A stretch of 64,000 bases of DNA from Adiantum capillus-veneris (GCA_014529385.2 CM043946.1:16573077-16637076); one strand, 5' to 3'; numbered from the stretch's first letter, positions 43,477 to 53,402 are shown. The notes: generated from the letters alone by a model not told the origin. Translations and numbers: made by a program.

Positions 43477-44494
43477 CAGTGGAGTTGGTGTGGCCATTGC
43501 AACCAAAGAGGTTTGGAAAAGATGGGGAAAACCTGCCTTGATATCCACACGAATGACCCTGCAGCTTGCAGACGGACACAAGGAAAAGCCCCTAGGACTG
43601 CTAGAAAAAGTACTTGTTACTTCTTGTGGCATTGAATATGAACACACTTTTGCTATTGTTGACTTTGGCAAGAAGAACAACTATGACATCATTCTGGGAA
43701 GACCATTCATGCGACAATTGAAAATGGTCCAAGATTGGGGTTATGACCATATATACCTGCGACATATGAAAACCATAACAAAGATAAACTTGAGGGACCA
43801 TAGCTATAGGGATGTGACGAGAACACCGGTTGAGGAGTTTGATTCCGCCACAGTAGCAGGATCAGAACTTCCAACTTGGTTGGGTAAGCCTAAAGAACTG
43901 TGGATGTGTGGAGCTTCACAATGTGGTAGCTTGAAACGTGAGGAATGTATCCTAGAACGGGTTATAGAGGATATGGACTATATCCCAGAACCATTTCCTG
44001 AAGAAGAGTTAGAGCCTTTTGGATGGGAACACATCTTGGCTACTCTGGACGTGTGCGCCGTGGAGGATGCTCCCACAACAAAGTTTTGTGCTGAAAATGG
44101 CTATGATGTCGTTCCTTATTTTGCAGTGAGTGTAATCCACGAAAACGAAGAGATCCAGACATCAACAAGCTCTCGACATAAGGAACAAACAAAGAAATAT
44201 GGAGAATCAAAAGATGAAGAAGACCACGAGTTCTATGACTCTGTAGAACACTTCGAGCTTCCAGAAGATCAACAACCCTGGAATCAATGTCATCGCTACA
44301 TGAATAAAGTGCATCAAAAGTGGATTCCAAAGTCCTCGGTGAAGACACAGCCACCACAAGCATCCTCATACATGGCTCCTAATAAGGATGCAAAGACTCA
44401 GCTAGGAGGAATACGATCAAAGCAACGAGCTAACAATGCTCTAATCAATGGGCTAGAAAAATCCTCCAAGAAACTACCACCCACGAGCAAATAG
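43424..44494 (+). CDS. aspartic protease, in +1 frame relative to gag
   Basis: The frame opens at 43424 after a stop, without a plausible ATG before the active site, and overlaps gag by 53 nt. It reads GVKTMAILDSGVGVAI (catalytic DSG at 43475-43483), then LQLADGH, the flap-like region, and YDIILGRPFMRQL, typical of plant gypsy retropepsins. The catalytic Asp lies just after the gag stop, so ribosomes would have to shift +1 (or -2) inside 43424-43473. A simple indel mutation is an alternative. The C-terminal 200 residues are acidic and end with one HQKWIPK motif before a UAG at 44492-44494. Confidence 0.8.
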   Translation, partial: NTTLPVDFNGVKTMAILDSGVGVAIATKEVWKRWGKPALISTRMTLQLADGHKEKPLGLLEKVLVTSCGIEYEHTFAIVDFGKKNNYDIILGRPFMRQLKMVQDWGYDHIYLRHMKTITKINLRDHSYRDVTRTPVEEFDSATVAGSELPTWLGKPKELWMCGASQCGSLKREECILERVIEDMDYIPEPFPEEELEPFGWEHILATLDVCAVEDAPTTKFCAENGYDVVPYFAVSVIHENEEIQTSTSSRHKEQTKKYGESKDEEDHEFYDSVEHFELPEDQQPWNQCHRYMNKVHQKWIPKSSVKTQPPQASSYMAPNKDAKTQLGGIRSKQRANNALINGLEKSSKKLPPTSK

Positions 44495-45199
44495 ACAGTA
44501 ACTTTCCACTACCAGCCAAAAAATCAAGGGAAAGTACAAGAAGTCAATCTTGCTGAGGATAGTAGCGATAGTGATGAATCTTATGACATCCCCTATCATC
44601 AACTCAGACCATCACTATCACCAACCCCTTCAGCAACAACAACCATGACAGGTCAAAAGAACAAGACAACAAGCCAAAGCCAAAAAGCTCGACAAATCTG
44701 GATACCAAAAAGCCAGATCGGCCAAAAACAGATATGGATCAAGAAGACAAAGATCTCTAATGACAAATCACAAGATCCAACACCAAAACAAAAACAAGGA
44801 AAGCGTGCACGAACGGGTAAGAATATCACAAAGTCGCAAGCTTTCACAACTCAGGTTTGGGCTCCAAAGAAGTTGATTCAAGCACAAAAAAGTCAGGAAT
44901 TCATTTGGATTCCAAAACAACCACAGTATCAACTTTCAAAGCCTGAATCCCGTCACCAACCAAGCGTACAAGGGCTGAAGCAAAGAACATTGTTGACTCA
45001 CACAACAAAAAGGTGGATCCCAAAGAAGTCTCTTCAGACACAAACGAAGCACAGGCAAGTATGGGTTCCCAAACGAGCATCAGCAACAAAACAACCAATA
45101 ATCACAAAGAAATGGGTCCCAAAGAAGATCAACAAAACTGCTGTCAGTGCATCGCCGCTTGAATTCTTACAATTCTTCCTACGATTACAGTACAGTTAG
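44495..45199 (+). CDS. basic W-x-P-K repeat region, in frame after UAG
   Basis: The frame of the protease stays open past the single UAG for another 234 codons. From ATG 44645 it encodes 184 residues rich in Lys, Gln, Thr and Ser, with seven W-x-[PK]-K motifs at residues 19, 31, 72, 88, 124, 140 and 157 (RQIWIPK, QIWIKK, QVWAPKK, FIWIPK, KRWIPKK, QVWVPK, KKWVPKK). Another lies just before the UAG. A predicted isoelectric point would be very high, suggesting nucleic-acid binding, which is inference. Similar single WVPK motifs occur, to my recollection, in some plant copia Gag proteins. It occupies the place where pol would be. Confidence 0.65.
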   Translation, partial: TVTFHYQPKNQGKVQEVNLAEDSSDSDESYDIPYHQLRPSLSPTPSATTTMTGQKNKTTSQSQKARQIWIPKSQIGQKQIWIKKTKISNDKSQDPTPKQKQGKRARTGKNITKSQAFTTQVWAPKKLIQAQKSQEFIWIPKQPQYQLSKPESRHQPSVQGLKQRTLLTHTTKRWIPKKSLQTQTKHRQVWVPKRASATKQPIITKKWVPKKINKTAVSASPLEFLQFFLRLQYS

Positions 45200-46832
45200 A
45201 AGAGAGCAAGTCGCTTCAATCAAGCAACGATACAGGAGCTTCAAAGACCATTACATTGCTTAGAATAGGAAGCCTCGCCAACAAATGCCAATAAGCAAAT
45301 TGCTTATACCCACATCTTGCACAGCATAAATCTTTTCCATGCATTGACTGTGTATGCATAATAGGGCTACATTACAAGGCCTGCATAGGCACAAATTTTA
45401 ATTGCCCAAGCACAACACATACCCTTTTACGATACCCTTTTACGATACCCTGTCGTAAAGGATGACTCCAAATAGGAAGGGGGGAGGCATTCCGAATGCG
45501 GACCTAACATATGACTATTGGAGGGCAATGTTTTGTGAGATGCATTGAATTTTTGCGTTTTATTGTGATAATTTTTTGACGAAATTTAGAGTATATGGGG
45601 ACAAAATCCATATATGAGCCCCTAGGGACATGTGTATAGCGTACATAGCATTTAGATTTCTATTTGAATGATTTTTCTTTTGTTGAGTTGTTTTAAGATT
45701 TTCTTTGTTTTTTATTAAGAAAAAATTAAAAAATCCATAATCCACATGAAGAAAAGACTGACTGCTTGAGCACTACAAAGAGAAGAAGGTTCAAGAAAAC
45801 GATGAAACTTCACGAAGTATGTCTCAGCAGCCACTACAACAGCCGAAGAACTTGTCACAAAGCACTGTCAATAGGCAACTGACAAGTCATAAAAGTCAGA
45901 GTCGAGTAGCTAAGCCACAAAATCAGTGAGGTGTTAGTCCCAAAGCTTCAAGTAATATTCTCTGTGGTCTAAGCGTCTTAGCTATTCTAGGTACTGCTCA
46001 AGCTGGAAGAGTTGAGCATATTTACGTTGTGTCGCTCATGCTGGTATAGGTGAGCAAAAGAGTCGAAGTCTAAGTACTTAAGTCTGGTGAAGTGAAGGAG
46101 AAGGTCCAAAAGACACTCACGTACTGAGCATAGTGAGATACAAGTGGAGAAACTTCTACATCGAAAACCCTTCTTGGAAAGGTGGAAGCTATTGAGACAT
46201 ATTTTGATATCACATGTGCTACATTTATTCCTCGAAACACCCATCATCTCCTTCTTTCACATCGCATGCTTTTGTTGACAAATTTCTCATATGCATATAG
46301 AGTGTCCCTTAATTGCCGCTTGCATCAGGCACTCTTTCCGTGTTTCACCCAAGCACTCACCTTTCATGAACATGTACTTCACGTTCAACTGCTCAACTCC
46401 AATAAGAGTGTATACCAAAGGCATTTTTTCCCACCGGGTTTTTTCCCTTTGGTCATCCAGGTTTTAGACCCTAATCTAAAGGCACCTATCACCATCCTCT
46501 TGTACATATTCCTTCTACATCAACAATAAGGAAATTCTACTCAAATCAATTGACAAATGAATTGGAGCACCAATTTCAAATCATAGCATACTTCTCCTCA
46601 ATGGCGAGTCGAAGAATGGCCTACAATGACAAAGCTGCAGACAACACTAACAACATGATTGCACAGGAACAAAGAAGTCCCCAATGAAGAAGAGAAGACA
46701 TAAAAGTGATCGGAGGATCTCAAAAGATGAATGGTTATGATGATAGATGTTCGCTCTAATGGATCATAGTTCTTGTTGTGGTTTGACAAAGATACAAGCA
46801 GTGCAACAGATGAAGCCAAAACAACAGCAAAG
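45200..46832 (+). other. non-coding region replacing pol
   Basis: No RT, RNase H or integrase motif was found in any frame. It has a purine tract (GGAAGGGGGGAGG near 45474) that could be a former polypurine tract. A direct repeat plus hairpin built from CCTTTTACGATA lies at about 45422-45466. A string near 46420-46460 (CCCACCGGGTTTTTTCCC) resembles copia LTR sequence. Confidence 0.5.
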
Positions 46833-46866
46833 TGTTGACCGCTGGGTCAACTACACAACATAACTC
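46833..46866 (+). repeat. internal copy of the LTR first 34 bp
   Basis: TGTTGACCGCTGGGTCAACT followed by ACACAACATAACTC matches the start of the 3' LTR (47312 onwards) with one mismatch, then switches abruptly to helicase sequence. It carries the CGCTGGG variant of the 3' LTR rather than the CGTTGGG variant of the 5' LTR. Confidence 0.9.
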
Positions 46867-46871
46867 CTTAC

Positions 46872-47240
46872 AAAGTTGTCATTGGCTCACAAGATCAGAA
46901 AGCCAATCACTCAATTCTACAGATTGTAGAAGTTGTTTTTGAGAATCACAAATACTCCGAATTGACAGATTTGATGGAGCAAATGATGGATGGAGCTTTC
47001 TCTATCCATAATGATAAGAGTCAAGTTAAACGACATTGGGTTCTTTTTGAATTTAGATCTGGCAGTAGACCTATAATGACAGAAACAGATGCTGCAGCTC
47101 GGAGCGTGGATGTGAAAGACATAAAGTTCGTCATCAATTATGATTTTCCTGAATCATGTGAAGACTATGTACATCAGATTGGACGAACAAGACAAGATAC
47201 TGCAAAGGCTATAGTCTATACTTTCTTTCCAACAACAAAA
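46872..47240 (+). pseudogene. captured DEAD-box RNA helicase fragment
   Basis: An open frame of about 120 codons matches the C-terminal RecA-like domain of p68/RH20-type helicases: KVVIGSQDQKANHSI, then HNDKSQVKRHWVLFEFRSG, RPIMTETDAAARSVDVKD (motif V), KFVINYDFP, EDYVHQIGRT (motif VI), YTFF. About 27 residues between MMDG and FSIHNDKSQ that carry motif IVa are absent. Motif VI reads HQIGRTRQD, so the conserved arginines of HRIGRTGR are altered and helicase activity is not expected. No intron is seen. It lies between a copy of the LTR start and the polypurine tract. The frame runs on into the LTR to 47342. Confidence 0.88.
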
Positions 47241-47300
47241 CGACAGCAAAGACCACATTGCCATCGACAATCAGGTCATGTCGAGGACGACATGAACGCG

Positions 47301-47311
47301 GAAGGGGGGAA
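47301..47311 (+). promoter_or_regulatory. polypurine tract
   Basis: GAAGGGGGGAA directly before the 3' LTR TGTTGACC; site of plus-strand priming. Confidence 0.85.
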
Positions 47312-48269
47312 TGTTGACCGCTGGGTCAACAACACAACATAACTCAAGTTTCGTACCAAAGTCTTATCTTTTGCGAGTTATGAAATGCTGCGGATTATGG
47401 CTATAAACGTCATTTGCAATGAGTAGTTATTCTAGTTTCGGAAGCCGGGGTACAATGGCACTTCCAGATTGTAAATACAAAGCCATTTGACCCTTTCAAC
47501 ACCATTTTTGGTTAAACATAAGGTAGCCTTAGTATATAAGGTACCTAGGTCATTTTGTAAAAGAAGACTTTTATCATAATCAAAACTTACCGCTGTCGTC
47601 TACTATGTGTGAGAGAGAAAGAGAGTGAGTGTGAGCTTCATCCTCTCGCTACGCCCGACTCGCTCAACACATTGGAGATCCGACTGCACCATTGTTGTAG
47701 GCTCGAGGAGAGCTACGCGACAACGCCAAGCATTCCACACGAGACGAAGCGCACACGCCGACGCATCTACGAGCTATTTGTGGCCGTAAGTGTATCAAAC
47801 GATGTCTGTTTTCTACGTGCTAGTAGTCTATAGAATCGTGGCGACATAAGCTACACATAGGTACTCATAAATTTCAATTTCGGGCACTTTCAAAATTCGG
47901 CTCTGTCATCCTACGCGTTTTCCGCAGATGGGTTTAGAGTGAGGGTTTTGAGTGTAGAAGCTTAGGGACAGGTGTATCCTAGTGAGGGGATGGTGTTCCT
48001 TAAGTTTTGTACGAATCTGGCATGATTAGGCGAGTTACCTTCCGTATGTGTGTATGTGGCTAGGTGGTGTAGTTGAGAGCAGTGAGGTTCTAGATTGTGG
48101 TTTAGTTGGCCTTCCTGAGTGTTGTATGTGTAGGATGGTCTCAGCCTGACAAGCTTAAGAGATTTCCTCTGTGTGCCTATCGTGTCATCTGTGTCCTCGA
48201 TTGACATTATGTTGATCTAGGTAGTGTTTGCATGCACTTCATAGGTGTGTGAGTCGCTCCCGTCTAACA
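47312..48269 (+). repeat. 3' LTR of large element
   Basis: 958 bp, the same length as the 5' LTR, ending GTCTAACA, followed by CATAA. About 97% identical to the 5' LTR by eye. Confidence 0.95.
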
Positions 48270-48274
48270 CATAA

Positions 48275-48560
48275 CCAACTCAAATCTTAGTTTTAGCATC
48301 TTGTATGATAAACAATCAATCTAATCATGAAAAATTCAAAAAAAAATTATTTTTGGAGATATGTGTTCTCACAACTAGGGGTGTTTGGAAAATTTGAAGG
48401 GCGATTTGGGAATTTAAGACAAATTATTTGGGTGTATTTTGAGAATTTTTGAAATGCGAGGGGTATTCTGGGAATTTCCACAAATCAGAGGGGTATTTTG
48501 GTAATCTTCGCTTAGATTTTTAGGTGCTAGCACTAGGCTGGATAAAAGATTGGAGAAAAG

Positions 48561-48633
<73 letters not shown>

Positions 48634-49087
48634 AATGCCATAAGCCATACTACAAAATGTTCTCAATATATAGATATCAAAATTATTAAAATTATAAGTG
48701 CTAGCACTTGGAAAAACAAGTATATAGGGGCGCTTTTGGAAGATGTGAAGGCACCGAGGGAGAAGAAACGTGAGCGCTTAGGGCTTATAGAAACTCCATC
48801 AAGGCATCAACATGTTAGCGATTGAATAGAAATAGCAAGCGTTATTATTCGTGGCGGTTGAATTGAATAATAAGGTATACTCTTTCTTGTGAGTATCTCT
48901 CTTGCTCTCACACTTCTACATAGCGCGGGCTCTAGCGCTTGGAACAAACCCCTTAATGAGAAATTCCATCGGGCCACTATCAGGCGGGCGCTAGTGCTAA
49001 GCATTGAAGACAATTGAGGGTGCTAGCACTAGGCAGTTGAAGCATTGAATGCTTGAATCAGTGTGCAAGCACTATCGCTTGGGAAGT

Positions 49088-49175
<88 letters not shown>

Positions 49176-49325
49176 GATGATTGAATAACAATTGGGGACA
49201 AGATGAGAGAGTAAAAAAGGAAGCCCTCAGTATCCACACCTATATAAAGAGGTAAGTATTGGTGATAATGTATTCTTTATTTGTGGCAGTTTATTCAAAA
49301 TATCAAGAACAATCTCTCCTTCTGG

Positions 49326-49380
<55 letters not shown>

Positions 49381-49462
49381 TCCACGGCATATCCTGAGCA
49401 CTAGTGCTTGGAATAAATGCCTCAATGAGTATGCAAGCGCTAGCACTTGGGGAGTTAGAGGC

Positions 49463-49559
<97 letters not shown>

Positions 49560-49671
49560 AAATGGAGTTTGGAGAGGTAGGGAGAAAGAGAAAGAGAGAT
49601 GGATTTTTGAAGGGGAATAGGAAGTAGATGTAGATTGTTATGATGATTGTAGTGTAGAGACCGAAAACAAG

Positions 49672-49769
<98 letters not shown>

Positions 49770-49770
49770 C
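48275..49770. repeat. (GA)n/(CT)n arrays with a recurring GCTAGCACTTGG motif
   Basis: GA runs at 48565-48631, 49088-49177, 49465-49557 and 49676-49767, and a CT run at 49328-49378. Between them a palindrome-like motif (consensus GCGCTAG[CT][GA]CTTGG) occurs about eight times (near 48521, 48689, 48928, 48985, 49018, 49063, 49395, 49433). It is often followed by GGAATAAATGCCTCAATGAG or by GGGAGTTAGAG. No gene is seen. Confidence 0.65.
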
Positions 49771-49771
49771 T

Positions 49772-49851
49772 GATGCTAGCTAGACAAGGAGAGAAGATAT
49801 ATCCATGATTCGATGCTAGCTAGACAAGGAGAGAAGATATATCCATGATCC
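49772..49851. repeat. 40-bp tandem duplication
   Basis: GATGCTAGCTAGACAAGGAG starts at 49772 and 49812. The two units are almost identical. Confidence 0.9.
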
Positions 49852-49902
49852 TGGTATTTTAAATAGCAAAGAGAGATAGAGAGAGAAATAGAATCTAATA
49901 AG

Positions 49903-50074
49903 TAAAGGGGATCGGGGAGCATCTCAGAGTCTTTGGTTGTGAAGCTTATAGCCATATTCCTCAGGAGTTCAGAAATAAGTTAGAACCAAAGAGCAAGAAG
50001 TGTATATTTCTTGGCTACGGAGAATCGGTCGAGATGCTATGGACGGGCAAGGCACAGACGCCTATACCCCAACA
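49903..50074 (-). repeat. 3' LTR, chimeric (contains integrase fragment)
   Basis: 172 bp. The outer 31 bp and inner 19 bp match the other LTR, but the middle encodes, on the plus strand, LRVFGCEAYSHIPQEF and KSKKCIFLGYGE, a stretch of copia integrase in the opposite orientation to the element. Confidence 0.8.
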
Positions 50075-50153
50075 ACCTCCCACTTAAAGGCGACTGTGCC
50101 TTTAAGCAAGGGAACCTAGTCTAAAGACTACAAAAGGTGAGAGAAAACCGCTC

Positions 50154-50504
50154 TCAACCGATTCCCACTGGCTGGCTGTGATCGTGTGCATCCAGCTGTC
50201 CTGCTCCTGTGTAAGTCCATACACCACCAGACGTACCGCACGCGTACTGCAAGTATGTACGCAATACCTGCATATCTCCCTCGTGCACTATGCCATCATC
50301 AGTCAACAGATGACTGACAACCCCAACTGCAAATGCTCCCACTGCAGCTGCGATATCTGGTCTCAAGATCAGCATCTCATACATGAGACCACCGAATGCC
50401 GATGCAATGCTAGTGGGCCCTGCTAGCTCTACGGAGCATGCATCAATATATATATCCCTGGCAATAGGCATCTCTGACTGACAAGGCGTGTCAGCCACAT
50501 GCAT
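50154..50504 (-). pseudogene. copia RT C-terminus / RNase H start, truncated
   Basis: 117 codons are open. ASAFGGLMYEMLILRPDIAAAVG resembles the conserved copia segment with LMY and RPDI found between RT and RNase H. It is followed by VLRTYLQYACGTSGG and a diverged RNase H start. The catalytic RT core is missing. Confidence 0.65.
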
Positions 50505-50534
50505 CTCCTGACTGTCCGCAAAAGACGCATCAAT

Positions 50535-50888
50535 CTATCGTGCAACCTCAGAGCAAACCAGCTGCTCTAGATGTCTGCTAGAAGACATGTCCTGCACAAC
50601 TATATCCCCATGCTCATTGTCGAGCATAGAAAGGAATGACTGCATAATCGCTGACATCTCAGCCTCCTCTGCAATCATCCACTGCAAACATGACCACTCA
50701 ATCTGTTGTGACTCACGAGACTTCTCATGATCTAACTCCGTATGCATAGACTCTTGCACAACGTCCTCCTGTCGTGACTCACTAGAGCAAGACCGCTCTA
50801 CCTGTCTATCCTGCATAGAAGTATCTCGCACAACTGACTCTCTGCTTTGCTCAGTCACTAGCAAAGCATGCATGTCTGACTCTGTCAC
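50535..50888 (-). pseudogene. acidic, Ser/Glu-rich linker remnant
   Basis: 118 codons are open, rich in Ser, Glu and Gln, without a recognised domain. It lies between the protease and RT remnants and may be the variable linker that joins integrase and RT in copia polyproteins. Confidence 0.35.
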
Positions 50889-50909
50889 CTCTCTATGTGA
50901 CTGCTCAAG

Positions 50910-51983
50910 TCATGCCCCAACTGTGTGCACAACGAGCTCACTACTCTGCACTCCATGCAAAGCATCCTTCAACCCACAAGCAAAAGAGACTCGCCTGCTC
51001 TCTCGCTGTCTACCTGGCTGCATGATCACAGAGACAGCACCGTCTCTCGCGTGATCCACATGCAATGGGTAACCTGTACCACTCTTGGCACCTCTCGCAA
51101 TCACTAGCGAACCCAAATGCATCACAAAATCTCGCTCTCGTAGCGAAATCTGACATCCACAATCTCTAAGCTGACCAATCGAGATCAAACTCACTGTCAA
51201 ATCTGGTACATAGCGCACATGTCGTAACAAGTAAGATGCACCACTCGGTAATGACAGTCTCACATCTCCTGCACCTGCTATCGCATGCACGGATCCATCG
51301 GTCAAACGTACACTGCCAAGCATCCCGCTAGAATAGCTACAAAACCATGCACGATGTGGCGTGACATGAAACATAGCATCTGCGTCTAGCAACCACTGCG
51401 AAGGGAGTGCACTATCCACATGTATAGCATCTCGTGCATAGCTCGAGGTAAAAGTGACATCCCCGTCACTAGTATACTCCGACACTACATGTGCCTCAAC
51501 TGTCAAAGCAACTGAGTCCATGGCATCACTACATACATCTCTGAGACTGCCATGTCTCCTACGATGTCGCATACGACGAAAACAACGCCGTCTAATGTGT
51601 CCAGAATGACCACAATACCAACATGTCACCTGTCGGCATGCTCGTGAATGTACATGTCTCACACGAGTCCGTGATGACTCAGATCTATCATACATATCAT
51701 GTAATCTGCGCCAAAGTTCTCTCGAAGTAGTATCATACATAACAAGAGCATCTACAGATTCCGCAAGGTGCAAAGAGAGCGTAGATAGTGCCATCTCCTC
51801 TAGCTCCTGCCACTGATCGTCAGACATGTTTGAAGGTCTACCTGCATCACCACTCAATGGTCGATGCAACCCTCGCTGTGTCAATGCATCAAGCATACAC
51901 TCTCTCCATGCCACAAAGTCTGACCCATCAAACACGCGCATCTGTGAGAGGTCACAATCTGATCGATCACCTGTCTCTGCCAT
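50910..51983 (-). CDS. copia Gag-protease ORF, catalytically altered
   Basis: The frame extends upstream to 52091, but MAETGDRSD at 51983 is the likely Gag start (RVFDGSDFVAWRECMLDAL follows, as in copia Gag). A zinc knuckle CWYCGHSGHIRRRC lies at residues 157-170 of the longer frame (C157, C160, H165, C170). The capsid region before it is shorter than usual, suggesting an internal deletion. The protease site reads WLLDADAMFHVTPHR, so the DSG/DTG triad is DAD and activity is unlikely. YVPDLTVSLISIGQL and a GAG-pre-integrase-like tail follow. GC content is higher than in the flanking DNA. Confidence 0.75.
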   Translation of the reverse strand: MAETGDRSDCDLSQMRVFDGSDFVAWRECMLDALTQRGLHRPLSGDAGRPSNMSDDQWQELEEMALSTLSLHLAESVDALVMYDTTSRELWRRLHDMYDRSESSRTRVRHVHSRACRQVTCWYCGHSGHIRRRCFRRMRHRRRHGSLRDVCSDAMDSVALTVEAHVVSEYTSDGDVTFTSSYARDAIHVDSALPSQWLLDADAMFHVTPHRAWFCSYSSGMLGSVRLTDGSVHAIAGAGDVRLSLPSGASYLLRHVRYVPDLTVSLISIGQLRDCGCQISLRERDFVMHLGSLVIARGAKSGTGYPLHVDHARDGAVSVIMQPGRQRESRRVSFACGLKDALHGVQSSELVVHTVGA

Positions 51984-53090
51984 GAGCACAAGTAGCAAGC
52001 TAGATAGCAAAACCACCTCACCAACAACACCTTGAAACTGTCTACAAATATGGCCAGAAACACAATGTAAAACCTGTGAGACACACTCCAAAATAGAGCT
52101 CCCGCAATGTCAACCAAATCAGCCCTAAACTGGCTCGAATCGCATCAAACAAAAGTCTGCAAATATGACTGCAAATCAGCCCCAAAATTCAGCTCTTAAA
52201 CAGCTGCATAAACAAGTCACAAACGTGTCCCAGATCAGCCTACAACTGAGCCATACATGGACACCTACAAAGAGGAAACAATGGCTGAAAATTCAGCGCC
52301 CAAATAAGACCTCAAACCTGCCTGTAAACTTGTAAACCTGTAGCTAAAACCTATTGAAAAACCTCAAGCCATTAGTGCTCGAATCCGGCTACCTAGCTCA
52401 TAGCCACACAAGCATACATCACAATACTCACTCCTCTGAGTGTGCCAAGATAACTGTACGCCTGTCAAACCGTGAGCTAATCACCAAGCCCACACTGTGC
52501 GGTATCGATGCATACACACGCACAAATCTCCCACCTGCAGAGAACACCGCACGCAAATGCTGAGTGCAACCCGTAATCTCTACCTAGATCGCATAAATGA
52601 TACGCATAAAACTCCTGGGAAAATTTCGCTAGAGTTTCGTCAGTAAAACGGCCACAAAACTAGTAACCAAACTGACTGTACGCTCAAAACCATGAGCAAC
52701 CAAAGCGCATCAAACTGCACTCCAAATGCATGCACCAATCTCCATACTTTGCATACATCATTGCAAACACCTGCAAATCTAGTACACAAATATCTTCTCT
52801 ACCTGTGACTTCCAAAAAACATGCTCGAGGCATACATTGCCGAGCTCAAAATGCAATCACATTAGTCTCCCTGAGCATCAAACCACATAAGGCATACATT
52901 GTATCCTCCCACCTGTGAGGAAACTTGCAGCAAATATCACTCTCACATCTGAGAGCAAACCATGTGTGGAATCCTCGACACACAATAAACAAGTGCTGCT
53001 GCAGAAAATTCAGCGTTCAGAATTTTAAAATTCTGATATGACGAGCGCGTCCGGAGCGTGCCAAAACCCCAAGGTTGCTCTGATACCAAT
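51984..53090 (-). other. leader and primer site of the copia element
   Basis: About 1 kb of non-coding leader. The primer site TTGGTATCAGAGCAACC lies at 53090-53074. A 20-bp palindrome centred on TTTAAA lies at 53017-53036. Confidence 0.7.
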
Positions 53091-53285
53091 TAAAGGGGAT
53101 CGGGGAGCACCACAGACGGAGAGTGAGAGAGAGAGAGAGAGAGAAGGAGACACAGGACGATGTGGGTGGGGAGACTCAAAGAGTGAGCAGCCCCCTATAC
53201 ACTTATGCTATGTATAAGGTACACAAGTCAGTGGGCACCCAGACTCTGGGCGGCCGGGCAAGGCACAGACGCCTATACCCCAACA
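53091..53285 (-). repeat. 5' LTR of the copia element
   Basis: 195 bp with a short GA run (53127-53143) and TGTATAAGG-like sequence near 53210. It is bounded by the primer site and by the target duplication ATAAG. Confidence 0.9.
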
Positions 53286-53402
53286 ATAAGTGAATAAGGA
53301 TCACATATCAAGAGAACAAATAGATAAAAATGAGAATTTTGCTAGAGACAAAAAGAGGAATATGGGATATATTAAGAGAATGTCAGAGTTGGTGTAAGGC
53401 TA

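Larger units (their letters stand above)
36597..48269 (+). mobile_element. 11.7-kb gag-protease LTR retrotransposon without pol
   Basis: Two 958-bp LTRs (36597-37554 and 47312-48269) are bounded by the exact target duplication CATAA (36592-36596, 48270-48274). A tRNA-Asp-type primer site follows the 5' LTR and a polypurine tract precedes the 3' LTR. The order is palindrome-bearing leader (2.7 kb), gag, protease in another frame, a W-x-P-K repeat region after a UAG, 1.6 kb of non-coding DNA, a captured helicase fragment, LTR. No reverse transcriptase, RNase H or integrase is present, so mobilisation must have used enzymes from another element. It resembles the non-autonomous class called TR-GAG, and by its primer site the plant Tat clade. 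Confidence 0.93.
49903..53285 (-). mobile_element. non-autonomous copia element, complete insertion
   Basis: On the minus strand, LTRs begin TGTTGGGG and end CGATCCCCTTTA. The target site ATAAG is duplicated exactly (49898-49902 and 53286-53290). A tRNA-Met primer site (TTGGTATCAGAG) adjoins the 5' LTR at 53091, and a polypurine tract (AAGTGGGAGGT, 50085-50075) adjoins the 3' LTR. Inside are a gag-protease ORF and an RT/RNase H remnant. The integrase and most of RT are deleted. Confidence 0.9.

Noticed and set aside
36894-47833. 74-codon frames at 36894-37118 and 47609-47833, and 81-codon minus-strand frames at 37247-37492 and 47962-48207
   Set aside because: They lie inside the two LTRs and are duplicated for that reason; no start context or domain supports a gene.
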